Shown here in pieces: positions 1 through 9,159 of a stretch of DNA of 64,000 nt. Below the pieces are notes generated by a model. The model saw nothing but the letters and a program-made list of their open reading frames with translations, was not told where the DNA came from and did not search any database. The DNA lies in contig CM056736.1 of the NCBI GenBank assembly GCA_029844215.1, positions 52,885,562 through 52,949,561 on the forward strand, given 5' to 3'. Origin of the DNA: Przewalskia tangutica (lineage: Eukaryota > Streptophyta > Magnoliopsida > Solanales > Solanaceae). Made by a program: the position numbers and the translations under genes. The first letter of the stretch is position 1, and every line of letters starts with the position of its first letter.

Positions 1-383
1 TGAAAGATTTCTTGGAGAAAGGCTTTATCGGGCCTAGTGTTTCTCCCCGGGAGCGCGGTGTTATTCGTAAGAAAGAAGGATGGAAGCAGCTGCGTATGTG
101 TGTTAATTACGGTGAATAAGGTAACTATCAAGAACAGATATCCTCCCCGTGATTGATAATTTGTTTGACCGGTTGCGAAGTGCGAGATGTTTCTCCAAGA
201 TAGACTGCGATCCGTTATCATCAGTGCGAGTTAGAGGCAGATATCACAAAGATCGCATTCGGGACCCAGTATGGGCACTATGAGTTCAGGTGATGTCTTT
301 CGGTTGACCAACGCCCAAAGGTATTCATGGATTTGATGAGCAGGTGTTCAAGTCATTCTTGGATATGTTCGTTATAGTATTCA
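1..383 (+). pseudogene. Reverse transcriptase remnant of Gypsy-1 pol
   Basis: Conceptual translation begins KDFLEKGFIGPSVSP, a typical entry into the gypsy RT fingers. Later patches in shifting frames correspond to the segment before the palm, the region around 'FSKID', and the catalytic box, seen as VFIDD at about 376-390. At least three frame changes and a stop near 117-119 interrupt it. In a live element this domain copies the RNA genome into DNA inside the virus-like particle. The remainder of RT continues into the next entry. The N-terminal part of RT lies outside the window. Confidence 0.75.
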
Positions 384-1340
384 TTGATGATATCTGGTTT
401 ATTCGCGCACGAGCGCGAGCACGCAGATCACTCGAGGCGGTATCGAGTCCTCGGGACCGCGATTGTATGCCAAGTTCTCAAACGCGAGTTTTGGTTGGCC
501 TCGGGCTTTCTTAGGGCATGTTATCGGGGCGATGGTATTCGGGTTGATACAAAGAAAGATCGAGGCGCCAAGACTTGGCCTGCACTCCACTACACCGGAG
601 TGCGCAGCTTTTTGGGTCTTGCAGGTTATTATCGCAGATTTGTGGAGAAGTTTGCTTCTATTTCAGCACCTTTGACTAGGCTGACTCAGAAGGCAGCTAT
701 GTTCCGGTGGACGGATGCTTGTGAGGAAAGTTTTCAGTTACTAAAGGAGAAATTGACGACCGCCCCAGTTCTTACTCTTCCAGAGGATTTAGACGGATAT
801 GTAGTTTATTGTGATGTGTCGGGTGTTGGGCTCGGGTGCGTGCTGATGCAGCACGGTAAAGTTATAGCTTACGCATCTCGACAGCTTAGGAAGCATGAGA
901 AGAATTACCCCACACATGACTTAGAGTTGGCAGCAGTGATTCATGCCTTGAAGATCTGGAGACATTATTTATATGGAGTTCATGTGGATATTTACACAGA
1001 CCACAAGAGTCTCCAGTATATCTTCAGCCAGAGGGAGCTGAACTTGCGGCAGAGACGGTGGTTGGAGCTACTTAAGGACTATGATGTTGATATCCTATAC
1101 CACCCTGGGAAGGCCAATGTAGTTGCAGACGCCCTTAGTCGCAGATCGATGGGTAGTCTGTCAGGTGTGCAGCCAGAGAAGAGGGAAATGGTCCGCGAGT
1201 TACATCAGCTAGCGAGCCTTGGGGTTCGTTTGGTCGATTCTGATAGTAATGGAGTTCGGGTTCGAGGGGTTGCCGAGTCTTCCATCGTCGAGGAGGTAAA
1301 GAGGCGACAGTATGAGGATCTGATTATGGTACGGTATTGA
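384..1340 (+). pseudogene. RT connection and RNase H domain of Gypsy-1 pol
   Basis: This open stretch of 318 codons starts inside pol; the first ATG is not a real start. Roughly residues 1-70 are a scrambled RT thumb, then RSFLGLAGYYRRFVEKF marks the RT connection. Residues about 130-255 are the RNase H domain, which degrades the RNA strand of the hybrid. All four acidic catalytic positions are visible: D144 (YCDVS), E181 (LELAA), D206 (YTDHKS) and D249 (VADALSRR). The frame ends at a TGA at 1338-1340, after which the same frame carries on into integrase, so a single base change, possibly CGA to TGA, explains the break. Confidence 0.88.
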
Positions 1341-1391
1341 GATGCAGCTCTTCAGGAGGAGAAGAGTCTTTTTGAGGTAGCACCTGATGGG

Positions 1392-2231
1392 GTGCTAAGA
1401 TTTGAGGGCCGGTTGTGTGTTCCCGATGTGACGGGACTTCGTCAGCAGATTCTGGCGGAGGCACACAGTGCTCGTTATTTTATTCATCCGGGGTCAACTA
1501 AGATGTACCACAACCTCAGATGTGTGTATTGGTGGGATGGCCTGAAGAGGGACGTGGCAGGTTTTGTTGAACAGTGTCCTAATTGTCAGCAGGTCAAGGT
1601 TGAGCACCAGAAGCCCGGTGGGCTATTACAGGCTATTGATATTCCGATGTGGAAGTGGAAGGTGATCAATATGGACTTTATTACAGGGTTACCTCACACT
1701 CAGAGGAAGCATGATTCCATTTGGGTTATTGTCGACAGGCTGACGAAATCAACCCATTTTCTTCCAGTCAGGACGACTTTTTCGGTCGAGGATTATGCTA
1801 GACTGTATATCAGAGAGATTGTGAGACTGCACGGAGTGCCTATATCGATCATTTGCATGCAGAGCCCGGGCCACTTCGCTAACTTCGGAGGTCTTTCGGA
1901 TGGGATTAGGGACACAGTGAGTCTCGATCGCTGCTTCATCCTCGGGCCGACGACAGGCCGAACGCACTATCCGCACAACGAGGATATGTTGCGGGCCTGT
2001 GTTATCGATTTCAGGGGTAGCTGGGAGGATCATTTACCTCTGGTGGAGTTTGCATATAATAACAGCTACCATTCTAGTATCCAGATGGCGCCTTATGAGG
2101 CCCTATACGGGAGGAAGTGCAGGTCACCGATAGGCTGGTTTGAGGTGGGAGAAGTTCAGTTGGTCGGGCCAGTGATTCAGCAGGAAGTGGATAAGGTGAA
2201 GCTTATCCAGGAGCGGTTATTGTCAGCTTAG
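1392..2231 (+). pseudogene. Integrase zinc-binding and core domains of Gypsy-1 pol
   Basis: It continues in the frame of the RNase H segment. The HHCC zinc-binding module is intact: H25, H32, C62 and C65 (QCPNCQQVK). The core begins with NMDFITGLP, giving the first catalytic aspartate at D95. Around residues 150-200 (about 1840-1990) compensating indels scramble the reading frame, so the second aspartate and the catalytic glutamate are missing. The frame is right again at LRACVIDF and continues through AYNNSYHSSIQMAPYEALYG. A TAG at 2229-2231 ends it, consistent with CAG to TAG. Integrase inserts the cDNA into chromosomes; this copy cannot. Confidence 0.88.
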
Positions 2232-2306
2232 AGTCGACAGAAGTCGTATGCAGATCATCGGCGTCGACACTTAGAGTTTGAGGTAGATGATTGGGTCTTC
2301 CTGAAG

Positions 2307-2726
2307 GTGTCACCCATGAAGGGCGTCATGAGATTTGGAAAGAAGGGGAAACTTAGCCCAAGGTACATTGGGCCTTATCAGATTGTCCGTAGGGTAGGCA
2401 AGGTTGCCTATGAGTTGGATCTGCCGTCCGATCTGGAGGCAGTACATCCAGTTTTTCATGTGTCTATGTTGCGGAAATGTGATGGAGATCCATCTAGAGT
2501 GCACCCGATTTGTGATGTCCAGGTGACAGAGGGGTTATCATATGAGGAGAGTCCCATAGCGATACTCGATCGGCAGGTTAGGCGACTACGGACAAAGGAT
2601 GTGGCTTCCGTCAATGTCTTATGGCGGAACGAGAACAGAGAGGAAATGACGTGGGAAGCAGAGGAGGACATGATGAAGAAGTATCCTCACTTGTTCCCTA
2701 CACCTCCAGGTAACCCACTTTCCTGA
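2307..2726 (+). pseudogene. Integrase C-terminus and chromodomain of Gypsy-1 pol
   Basis: It lies in the same frame as the upstream integrase piece; the sequence between (2232-2306) also reads through as integrase C-terminal sequence. MKGVMRFGKKGKLSPRYIG is the GPY/F-type module, followed by AVHPVFHVSMLRK. The last 60 or so residues (ILDRQVRRLRTKDVASVNVL to KKYPHLFPTP) are the chromodomain, with the W-rich core LWRNENREEMTWEAEEDM. Chromodomains direct integration by binding chromatin marks. It ends in a natural-looking stop at 2724-2726, which is probably the true end of the polyprotein. Confidence 0.88.
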
Positions 2727-2892
2727 TTGTTAGTTTTTAAATGTAGTAATTATGCTTAAGTATTGTTGTGGCCATGTGGAGCGTCTTTATGTGCAAGAAG
2801 AATAGTTAAGAGAGTCTATGTCGATATTGTGATTTTAGTAAGCCTAGAAGGAACATTCGGGACGAATGTTTCTAAGGGGGGGGGGGGGAGAA
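2727..2892 (+). other. Gypsy-1 3' untranslated region and polypurine tract
   Basis: This is non-coding between pol and the 3' LTR. An imperfect palindrome (GAACATTCGGGACGAATGTT, about 2850-2869) is followed by a long G run ending GGAGAA at 2892, directly before the LTR TG. This is the expected plus-strand primer. The same palindrome-plus-tract arrangement precedes the LTRs of elements A, B and C. Confidence 0.8.
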
Positions 2893-3300
2893 TGTTACAC
2901 CCCGTAGTTCAGGTCCTGCTTATGGGGACGTACGAAAGGAGTTAAGATTTAAATTTTTTGACGAAATGTTTCGGACAGATTTTTAGTCAACTTTGAGGCG
3001 GTGTATGTCCAGTTACATTGAGAGTTCCTAGGTGTTTCAAAGTCTCAGTACGTAGTTCGTTGAGTCCAGTTCCCAACGCAACCAAACGTTCGTCGATAGA
3101 ACATCGGAATAGAAAGTTATGGAAGTTACAAGTCCAGTGCGCAGTCGGACAGAAAAATATTTCGGTCAGGAGCCAAAGGGTCGCGGCGCCGGATGCAGGG
3201 CCGCGGCGCCAGATGATCTGAGTGTTTGCTGAAGTTGCAGCGCCGCGGCGCTGGAAAGCAGGGCCGCGACGCTGGCAGTTCTGAGAGTTGGTTTGCTTCA
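2893..3300 (+). repeat. Gypsy-1 3' LTR (right end uncertain)
   Basis: It starts TGTTACACCCCGTAG immediately after the polypurine tract. A plausible CA end is at 3300 (GTTTGCTTCA), but the same ten bases recur at 3341-3350, so the end could differ. It holds several GC-rich copies of CCGCGGCGC between about 3178 and 3275. The second LTR needed to fix the ends is outside the window. Confidence 0.6.
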
Positions 3301-3404
3301 TATTATTCAAAACAATAATTACCCATGTTATATTAACTTGGTTTGCTTCATTTTTTTTAGAAAGATTATTTTGCCTAGCTTATCCCCCTAAAGGTTGATT
3401 CGCA
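3301..3404 (+). other. Ogre-1 leader just before gag
   Basis: This AT-rich stretch aligns loosely with 41240-41342 of Ogre-2 (a run resembling TTTGCTGCATTTT, then a C-rich patch and AAAGGT). It is untranslated leader. The exact junction with Gypsy-1 is not resolved. Confidence 0.45.
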
Positions 3405-4752
3405 TTGACTGGAAGAACATCTCCACTTCACAAAATCAAAGGCACGATCTTCCAACAAACTAGTTTGGGACTTGTCGCTCTTCCAAGAGAAGAATCGGAA
3501 AATTCAGAAAGGGGAAATACTACCATCCAAGATGAATTATTTGCCCAATTATTTCAAAAGATGGCAACCATGCAGAATGAGATTGACCAACTTCGAAAGC
3601 CCACTAATCCACAACATATCAACCCACAAAGCCAACCACAAAATGATCCTCTAAACCTCCCAACTCCATATATGCCTCAAGCCCTGATTACCCAAACTAC
3701 CTCACTCGTCCAAAATATCCCACTCGCCTAAAATTACCAGTCGACTCAGGAAATGCCGACTCCACACATAGCTAACCAAAACAAGCAATATGTTCCACCG
3801 ATATATGCAACTGAAACCCGACCCTTTTTCACCACCATACCAAACCTACCCCCTCCCCCCCAGGTGGTTGATCAGTACGAGGAAATGGAAAGGCAGTCTC
3901 GATCTAGAGCTGATGAAAGTATGGAGAAAGAAATCCGTAGTCTAAAAGAGGTATTCAAAAACATTCAGATAGGCAAGGGACATGAAGGGCTCGAGTATGA
4001 CGATTTTTGCATGCACCGGATGTCGAATTACCTGCCGGTTATAAGGTGCCTAAATTCGATTTATTCGATGGGAAAGGAAACTCTCATGCTCATTTAAGGT
4101 CATACTGTGATAAATTGGTCGTAGTAGGCAAAGATCAAGCCATAATTTTGAAGTTGTTCGTAAGAAGCTTGACAGGTGAAGCACTCGACTGGTATACTAG
4201 CCAAAATCCACGAAAATGACATAGTTGGAGCGCAATGGCACAAGACTTTGTGGACAGGTTTAAATTTAACACTGACACAGTCTTGGATAGGTTTTACTTG
4301 ATGAAGTTAGAAAGGAAATCCACAGAGACATTCAGGGAATACGTTATGAGGTGGAGGGCAGAAGCAGCCAATTCAACCCCCGATGGCAGAAAGTGAAATG
4401 ACTACTCTCTTCGTGAAATCTATGAAATATGCAACATATTACGAGAGAATGATAAGTGTTATTGGGCGGAGTTTCTTCGAAGTTGTGAGGATGGGAGACT
4501 TCATAGAATAAGGTATCAAAACAGGGAGAATCACAAACTTAGCAGTGTTGCAAGCAACGAGTAAGGTGATCCGGTCGGACTCGTTTGGGGGTAGCAATCA
4601 GCAGGAAGAGGGATGGAGTATCCTCTGTCATGACAATCCAAGAACGTAGGCCAAACCAAATGCCAACCTACCAAAACACCCAAAATTCCCAGCCTTACTA
4701 TTTACACTCACTTGATACATACCATGTTTATCATACTCAACCATTATATAAC
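3405..4752 (+). pseudogene. Ogre-1 gag, N-terminal and capsid part (interrupted by element A)
   Basis: The ATG at 3405 matches the gag start of Ogre-2 at 41343 (both begin with a short basic stretch followed by an acidic linker). QKMATMQNEIDQLRKP is a short coiled-coil-like segment. From about 3960 the capsid core appears: LEYDDFCMH, then in a shifted frame YKVPKFDLFDGKGNSHAHLR and SLTGEALDWYTSQNP (to about 4210). Further relics run to 4560 with stops and frame changes at about 3729, 4020, 4217 and 4390-4560. Gag builds the cytoplasmic virus-like particle. At 4753 element A cuts the frame; gag resumes at 18044. Confidence 0.8.
4748..4752. repeat. Left target-site duplication of element A (ATAAC)
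   Basis: It is identical to 18039-18043. Five bases is the usual duplication made by Ty3/gypsy integrases, and the two copies flank TG...CA ends exactly. Confidence 0.95.
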
Positions 4753-5080
4753 TGTTACACCCCGTATTTACAGGACATGTTTTAAGAACGTACGTAAGAA
4801 CTCGCAAGTGTTAAATTTGAGACTTGTAAAAATTTCTCGGAATTATGGAATTGTCGGAAAACGTATTATTGTAACGAATGGGAGGCGACGTGTCACCCCT
4901 TATGTTGTCTTGGACGAATTGAAGCATGGACACAATGGTCATTTGACCCTTGTTTGGAAGACTAGTCTTGCTAGTAGTCAAGCTTGAGAAGGTTGACTAA
5001 GTCAAAGGGTCCAAGTCTTGATATTTTATAAGATTTCATCCAAATCACCCATTTGTCCACACCTTGACCCTCCATGTCCC

Positions 5081-5088
5081 TTATAATA
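5081..5088 (+). promoter_or_regulatory. TATA-like box of element A LTR1
   Basis: TTATAATA about 330 bp into the LTR, followed by ACTACTAGTAGTGTGAG. The same box lies at 9493-9500 (LTR2) and 14526-14533 (LTR3), and as TATATAAT in element B. Transcription presumably starts about 30 bp downstream. Confidence 0.5.
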
Positions 5089-6921
5089 CTACTAGTAGTG
5101 TGAGAGAGCCCAACACTTAGCAAAAATTTACAAAAATTGGATGAACATAGGCATAAGCTCTCGGTTCACCATTAGGAAGAAGGAAAAATTTTCGTTTCTT
5201 GTTCATTCAACTCCACACTTTAAACCAAGGTTCATGAGAGTTATGTAAGTGTATCTCAATAGAAAAATCCCGGAAAAAGAGAGTTTACGTATTAGTCACA
5301 AAGTAAAAACCTAGTGGCTTTCTAGGTTTTGGATTGGACGTTTGAAGGAAAGTTGTTGGTATGGTGCTAAGGGTCTCAACAAGCGGATTGAAGTGTATTG
5401 GAGAGGTTCTAAACTACTAAGGAGCGACTTCGGATTGGAATTTGGATTAAGGATCGTCGAGGTATAATCTTGTTCTTTGAAAGTGTTACAAGATTATTTA
5501 TTGTTGTTGTTAGCTTTACATGTTGCTAGCATGAAGTTGATATGTAGAAGTTTATAATCCTATGTATGGAATATACTTGTGGTATCATTTCATGTTTCCT
5601 TCTACTCTTAGAAGTTAAGAGGTAGTTATGTGATTTACTCTATGTAGAACTTTTCCTATCTTTTGAGCATGACTAGTTGCACGTATGTAGTACGGTAGAC
5701 GTACAAGACTATGATATTCTTTACTTGTTTTATGTTATGCCAAGTTGGGTGGGTTAGGAGATTAACTCACTTCTTTGAAAATAGTAAGGATGTCTTAAGT
5801 TGATTTTAAAGTTAAGGGACTTGAAGAGTTTTAAAGTATGTGATACTTGTCCCGTTTTAAACGTATAAGTCCCTTGGATAGGAAATTGGTTATGGCTAAG
5901 GTATAAAGTGAATATAACGGCTTTATGGGAAGTTAGTTATATTTGCCTTATGGAAATATAAATGACTTGACTATGTAAAAAGGCAACTTGATTTTACGGC
6001 ATCAATTGCCTAAGGTTTTATAATAAAAAGGAGTCGAGTTGATTTGGCTAATTTACGACAAATGAGAATAAGTATCGAACAAGCCATCGCGGCGTTAATA
6101 AAGGAAAATGTAATGACAATCCATTATGTTAAAACAAGTAGAAATCCTCCATCTGCATAGAAGCTAAGATAAGACAAAATTGTATTACATTTTCTAGATC
6201 ATGGCTACTTGAATAAGATCGTTATAAATAAGTATAACTTATTCACGACGCACCAAAGATTTGTTACTAATTTTAAAAGAGCTTACGTATGAAGCTTTTA
6301 AGACTTTGAAACTTGTTTTCTTAAAAGTTAAGAGACTTGAAGTATTTTGAAAGTTAAGAGAATTGATTTGAATGTATAAATCTCTTAGTTATAAAAGGAA
6401 TGAGTTTGTCTAAAACCATAAAGGGTTATAACGGCTTTATGGGAAGTTGGTTATAACGGCTTTATGGAAGGATAAGAGAATGGTTTTCTAATAACGAAAT
6501 CAAGGAATAACTAGTATTAAGGAAGGGCAAATTGTTTTAAAGGTACCAATTGCTTAAGGTTTTTAATAAAGAAGTCACTTGATTTAGAAGCCGGTAATTG
6601 TATTTCTAAAAAGGTATTGTGACTTGTCTTGAAAAGTAGATATGACTTGATATTACGGTTATTAGTATCTTGGAAGTTTTTTTTTTAAAGAGAATCATTT
6701 TAGAGGACTAGAGGCACGTAGTACGTTGGGTTAAATTCCCGGATTTTATAATGACACGATTAGTGCCTTAAGTAAACAAAAATGAGAGTGTATATGAACA
6801 GGCTAATAAGAAGTTAGGGGATTTCTTAACTTGCTTATGTTATGTATGATAAGTCGATAGTGCTTATGTTATGTATGATAAACCGGTAGGGCTTATGTTA
6901 TGTATGATGGCCGGTTGAGTC

Positions 6922-7168
6922 AGGGTAAGAGTATAAGTGAGGGGTAAACCCCCAAGACGCTGTACCACCTGCTTTATGTGTTGTTTGACGACCGGTCGAG
7001 ATAGGGTAAGAGTATAAATGAGGGGCAAGCCCCAAGACGTTATACCACCTTCTCCAGGGTAAGAGTATAAATGAGGGGCAAGCCCCAAGACGTTATACCC
7101 CCTGCTTTACCACCTTCTCCAGGGTAAGAGTATAAATGAGGGGCAAGCCCCAAGACGTTATACCACCT
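6922..7168 (+). repeat. Stem-loop tandem array in LTR1
   Basis: Four to five copies of a roughly 55-bp unit of the form GGGTAAGAGTATAA, GAGGGGCAAGCCCC, GTTATACCACC. GGGGC/GCCCC forms a tight inner stem, and TATAA with TTATA forms an outer one. Equivalent arrays lie in LTR2, LTR3 and both LTRs of element B. Reverse-strand reading frames here are only translations of the repeat. Confidence 0.85.
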
Positions 7169-7963
7169 GTTTTGATTGATATTATGGGCGTGAGACCCAT
7201 GGTTATGTTTTACACTTTCAGCTGTCGACAGTGATGGGGGATTCCACGGGCATGCTTTGATATTGGTGTGACTTGATCGCGTCCACTGGGTCGGGTAGTA
7301 TATGTGTCCCTCCGTAGTGGGCGGACTATGTTATGAAAGATAAGTAAGTTATATGGTAATGAACTTAATGATTCTTTTTCTAATAATGTACGTAAGAATG
7401 TGACTATAACTTTTATTGGGAATGGAAAGGTTAATAAGGTACGATTAAGTTCATAAGTGGTAATGACACGGCAGGATCCGTATGTATTTTTATACTTGTC
7501 CTTGTCATTCTTTGTACTGCTTATGATTTGTTTATCAGACGTTATATTCTGTTCCATATTCTGCACTGTTGTATCGACTTCTTCGAAGCTGCGTTCATAC
7601 CCGCAGTTTAGGTACACGATTGTGGATCCGCGAGCTTAGGATCCCGGTCAAAGAAGTTGAGATGGCTCCGGTGTTCCGAGTTGTCACGCTTATGTTTATT
7701 CGTGGTACGGCGGGCCTTGTCCCGCCACGATTGTTATGTCAAAACTCTTAAGGTGCGTAGTCACATATGTGGGTCGGCTTTGTAAAAGAAATGAGGCAAC
7801 CGCTTGTATTTATATATGTTCGTGAAGGTAGCCTTCGGCTAACCCGTTGTTTTACTCCGATGTTTTATTTATAAGTTTCATGTATGTTCCGCTGATTTTC
7901 TCGATGTTTACTCGTAGCGGTGCCTGTAGGGCACGACCGCGTCCCGGGTCGCCATGACAAAAG

Positions 7964-7974
7964 TGGTATCGAGC
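7964..7974 (+). promoter_or_regulatory. Primer binding site of element A, copy 1
   Basis: TGGTATCGAGC, four bases after the LTR end. The standard initiator-Met primer site is TGGTATCAGAGC, as in element B; here one or two bases around the CAG are missing. Confidence 0.7.
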
Positions 7975-8018
7975 GCTTAGTCCTCGGAAGTGTCTGCACT
8001 GCGGTCTGCAGTAGTCTT

Positions 8019-8049
8019 GATTATCGGTGTGCGCACCACATCTATAATC
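8019..8049 (+). other. Leader hairpin, element A copy 1
   Basis: GATTAT (8019-8024) pairs with ATAATC (8044-8049). The inner part reads GTGCGCAC, itself palindromic. It is homologous to the GTGCAC-loop hairpins at 13050-13083, 26051-26084 and 51682-51713 (minus). Confidence 0.6.
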
Positions 8050-9159
8050 GAGAGGTCGCAGGACATTTAGGATTGGTTTCCATTCTTCTCACTCCGAGAT
8101 CGTGCCATGTAGCCGTGTTGTTAGTGGTCGTCTCCCTAACGAGTTATGTTGATTGCAGCCACGAGAAGGCATCGATAACCCGGAAGATCGTGGATCATGT
8201 ATCCAGTTGGTAATGATTATAGTATAGTTGGTATTGTGACATACATCTATACGGAGTTATGTATGAGGTCGACGCGTGTTGCCTAGAATGATTTTAGATT
8301 ACCGTAAATCGGTAAAGACTAACTAGATACGGGAAGGTATGGAATAGTTAAGGAATTTTCGCCAAGGTTTTGTGTTTTATTTCGAGATAATTGGAAAAGG
8401 ATGAGCTGTCTGATAGGGTAGTGAACCCTTAAGAAGCCATATTAAGGAACCTAACGGAATGTCATGTTAATAGATTAAGTTGTGTAGTAAGCTTAAGAAG
8501 ATTATACGGATGAGGCTCAGATAGAGTAAATAATGGTTGTTGTGATCGAGACAACATGGTTATGGTTTTGTGAGAAGTTTTTGTACCCGCATCGGGGTGA
8601 TAAGATAGGTCGAGCATGGAAATTGCGAGCCTAAGAATATTGTTTACTGTCGAGACCTTAGGTATATAAGGCTTTCTCTGGCAATAAGATTTTAAGTCAG
8701 ACCAAGGATAAGAGTTAAGTGCGACGTTGAGTCGGGTTGAGGACCTGTTACGGGTCTCCCCATGGCCTGGAATGGAGTGGGATCAGTTGGTAGTAGTTCC
8801 GCTACGTGACAGGGTCACGAGGGTGCAAGGCCCAGGTCTAGTTAATTGTTTTACGGGTTCGTGGACACGTTCCACCGGAACCAGGTCGTAAAAGCCGGAA
8901 ATGGTCGTATTTTGTCTTATAGAGTGACTCCAAAGATTAGAGGCCAGAATTTGTAGGTATGTATGTATGCTAGTATGAGTTGGAAGTACGAAAAGAAAAT
9001 CTCTTTTGGGCTTATGATGGACAAGTATGCGTGTGCGAGGTATTAGGGCCATGTGTGGCATTGTTAGCATGTCGGGGTTGTGAAAGGAAACTATGTCGCT
9101 AATTATAAGTTTGACTCCGAAAGAACATTCGGGGACGAATGTTTCTTAGGGGGGAAGAA

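Larger units (their letters stand above)
1..3300 (+). mobile_element. Gypsy-1: 3' portion of a Ty3/gypsy chromovirus (Tekay-like)
   Basis: Domains occur in the order RT, RNase H, integrase, chromodomain, polypurine tract, LTR start, which is the Ty3/gypsy order. The C-terminal chromodomain places it among chromoviruses; the Tekay assignment is from overall resemblance only. The 5' LTR, gag and protease lie outside the window. The coding part has in-frame stops and small compensating indels, so it is dead. Its LTR abuts sequence that aligns with the start of Ogre-1 gag, so it probably inserted into Ogre-1 upstream of gag, but no target duplication can be tested here. Confidence 0.85.
4753..7959 (+). 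repeat. Element A LTR1 (3207 bp)
   Basis: It is near-identical to LTR2 and LTR3 except for a 621-bp deletion between 5558 and 5559, relative to 9972-10592 of LTR2. It contains a TATA-like box (5081-5088), a duplicated TTATAACGGCTTTATGG motif (6426-6468) and a stem-loop tandem array (6922-7168). No coding sequence is seen. Confidence 0.92.
7960..9159 (+). other. Element A internal domain 1 (non-coding, 1200 bp)
   Basis: It begins AAAG then the primer-site-like TGGTATCGAGC (7964-7974). A leader hairpin lies at 8019-8049, a second hairpin at about 8855-8882, and the purine tract CTTAGGGGGGAAGAA ends at 9159. Both ends align with element B internal sequence; the roughly 2.8-kb coding centre of B is absent. 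No reading frame resembles a known protein. Confidence 0.88.

Noticed and set aside
6864..7168. Reverse-strand frames with repeated LYSYPGEGG-like peptides (also near 11900-12187, 16928-17152)
   Set aside because: They translate the LTR stem-loop array; no start context or conserved protein.
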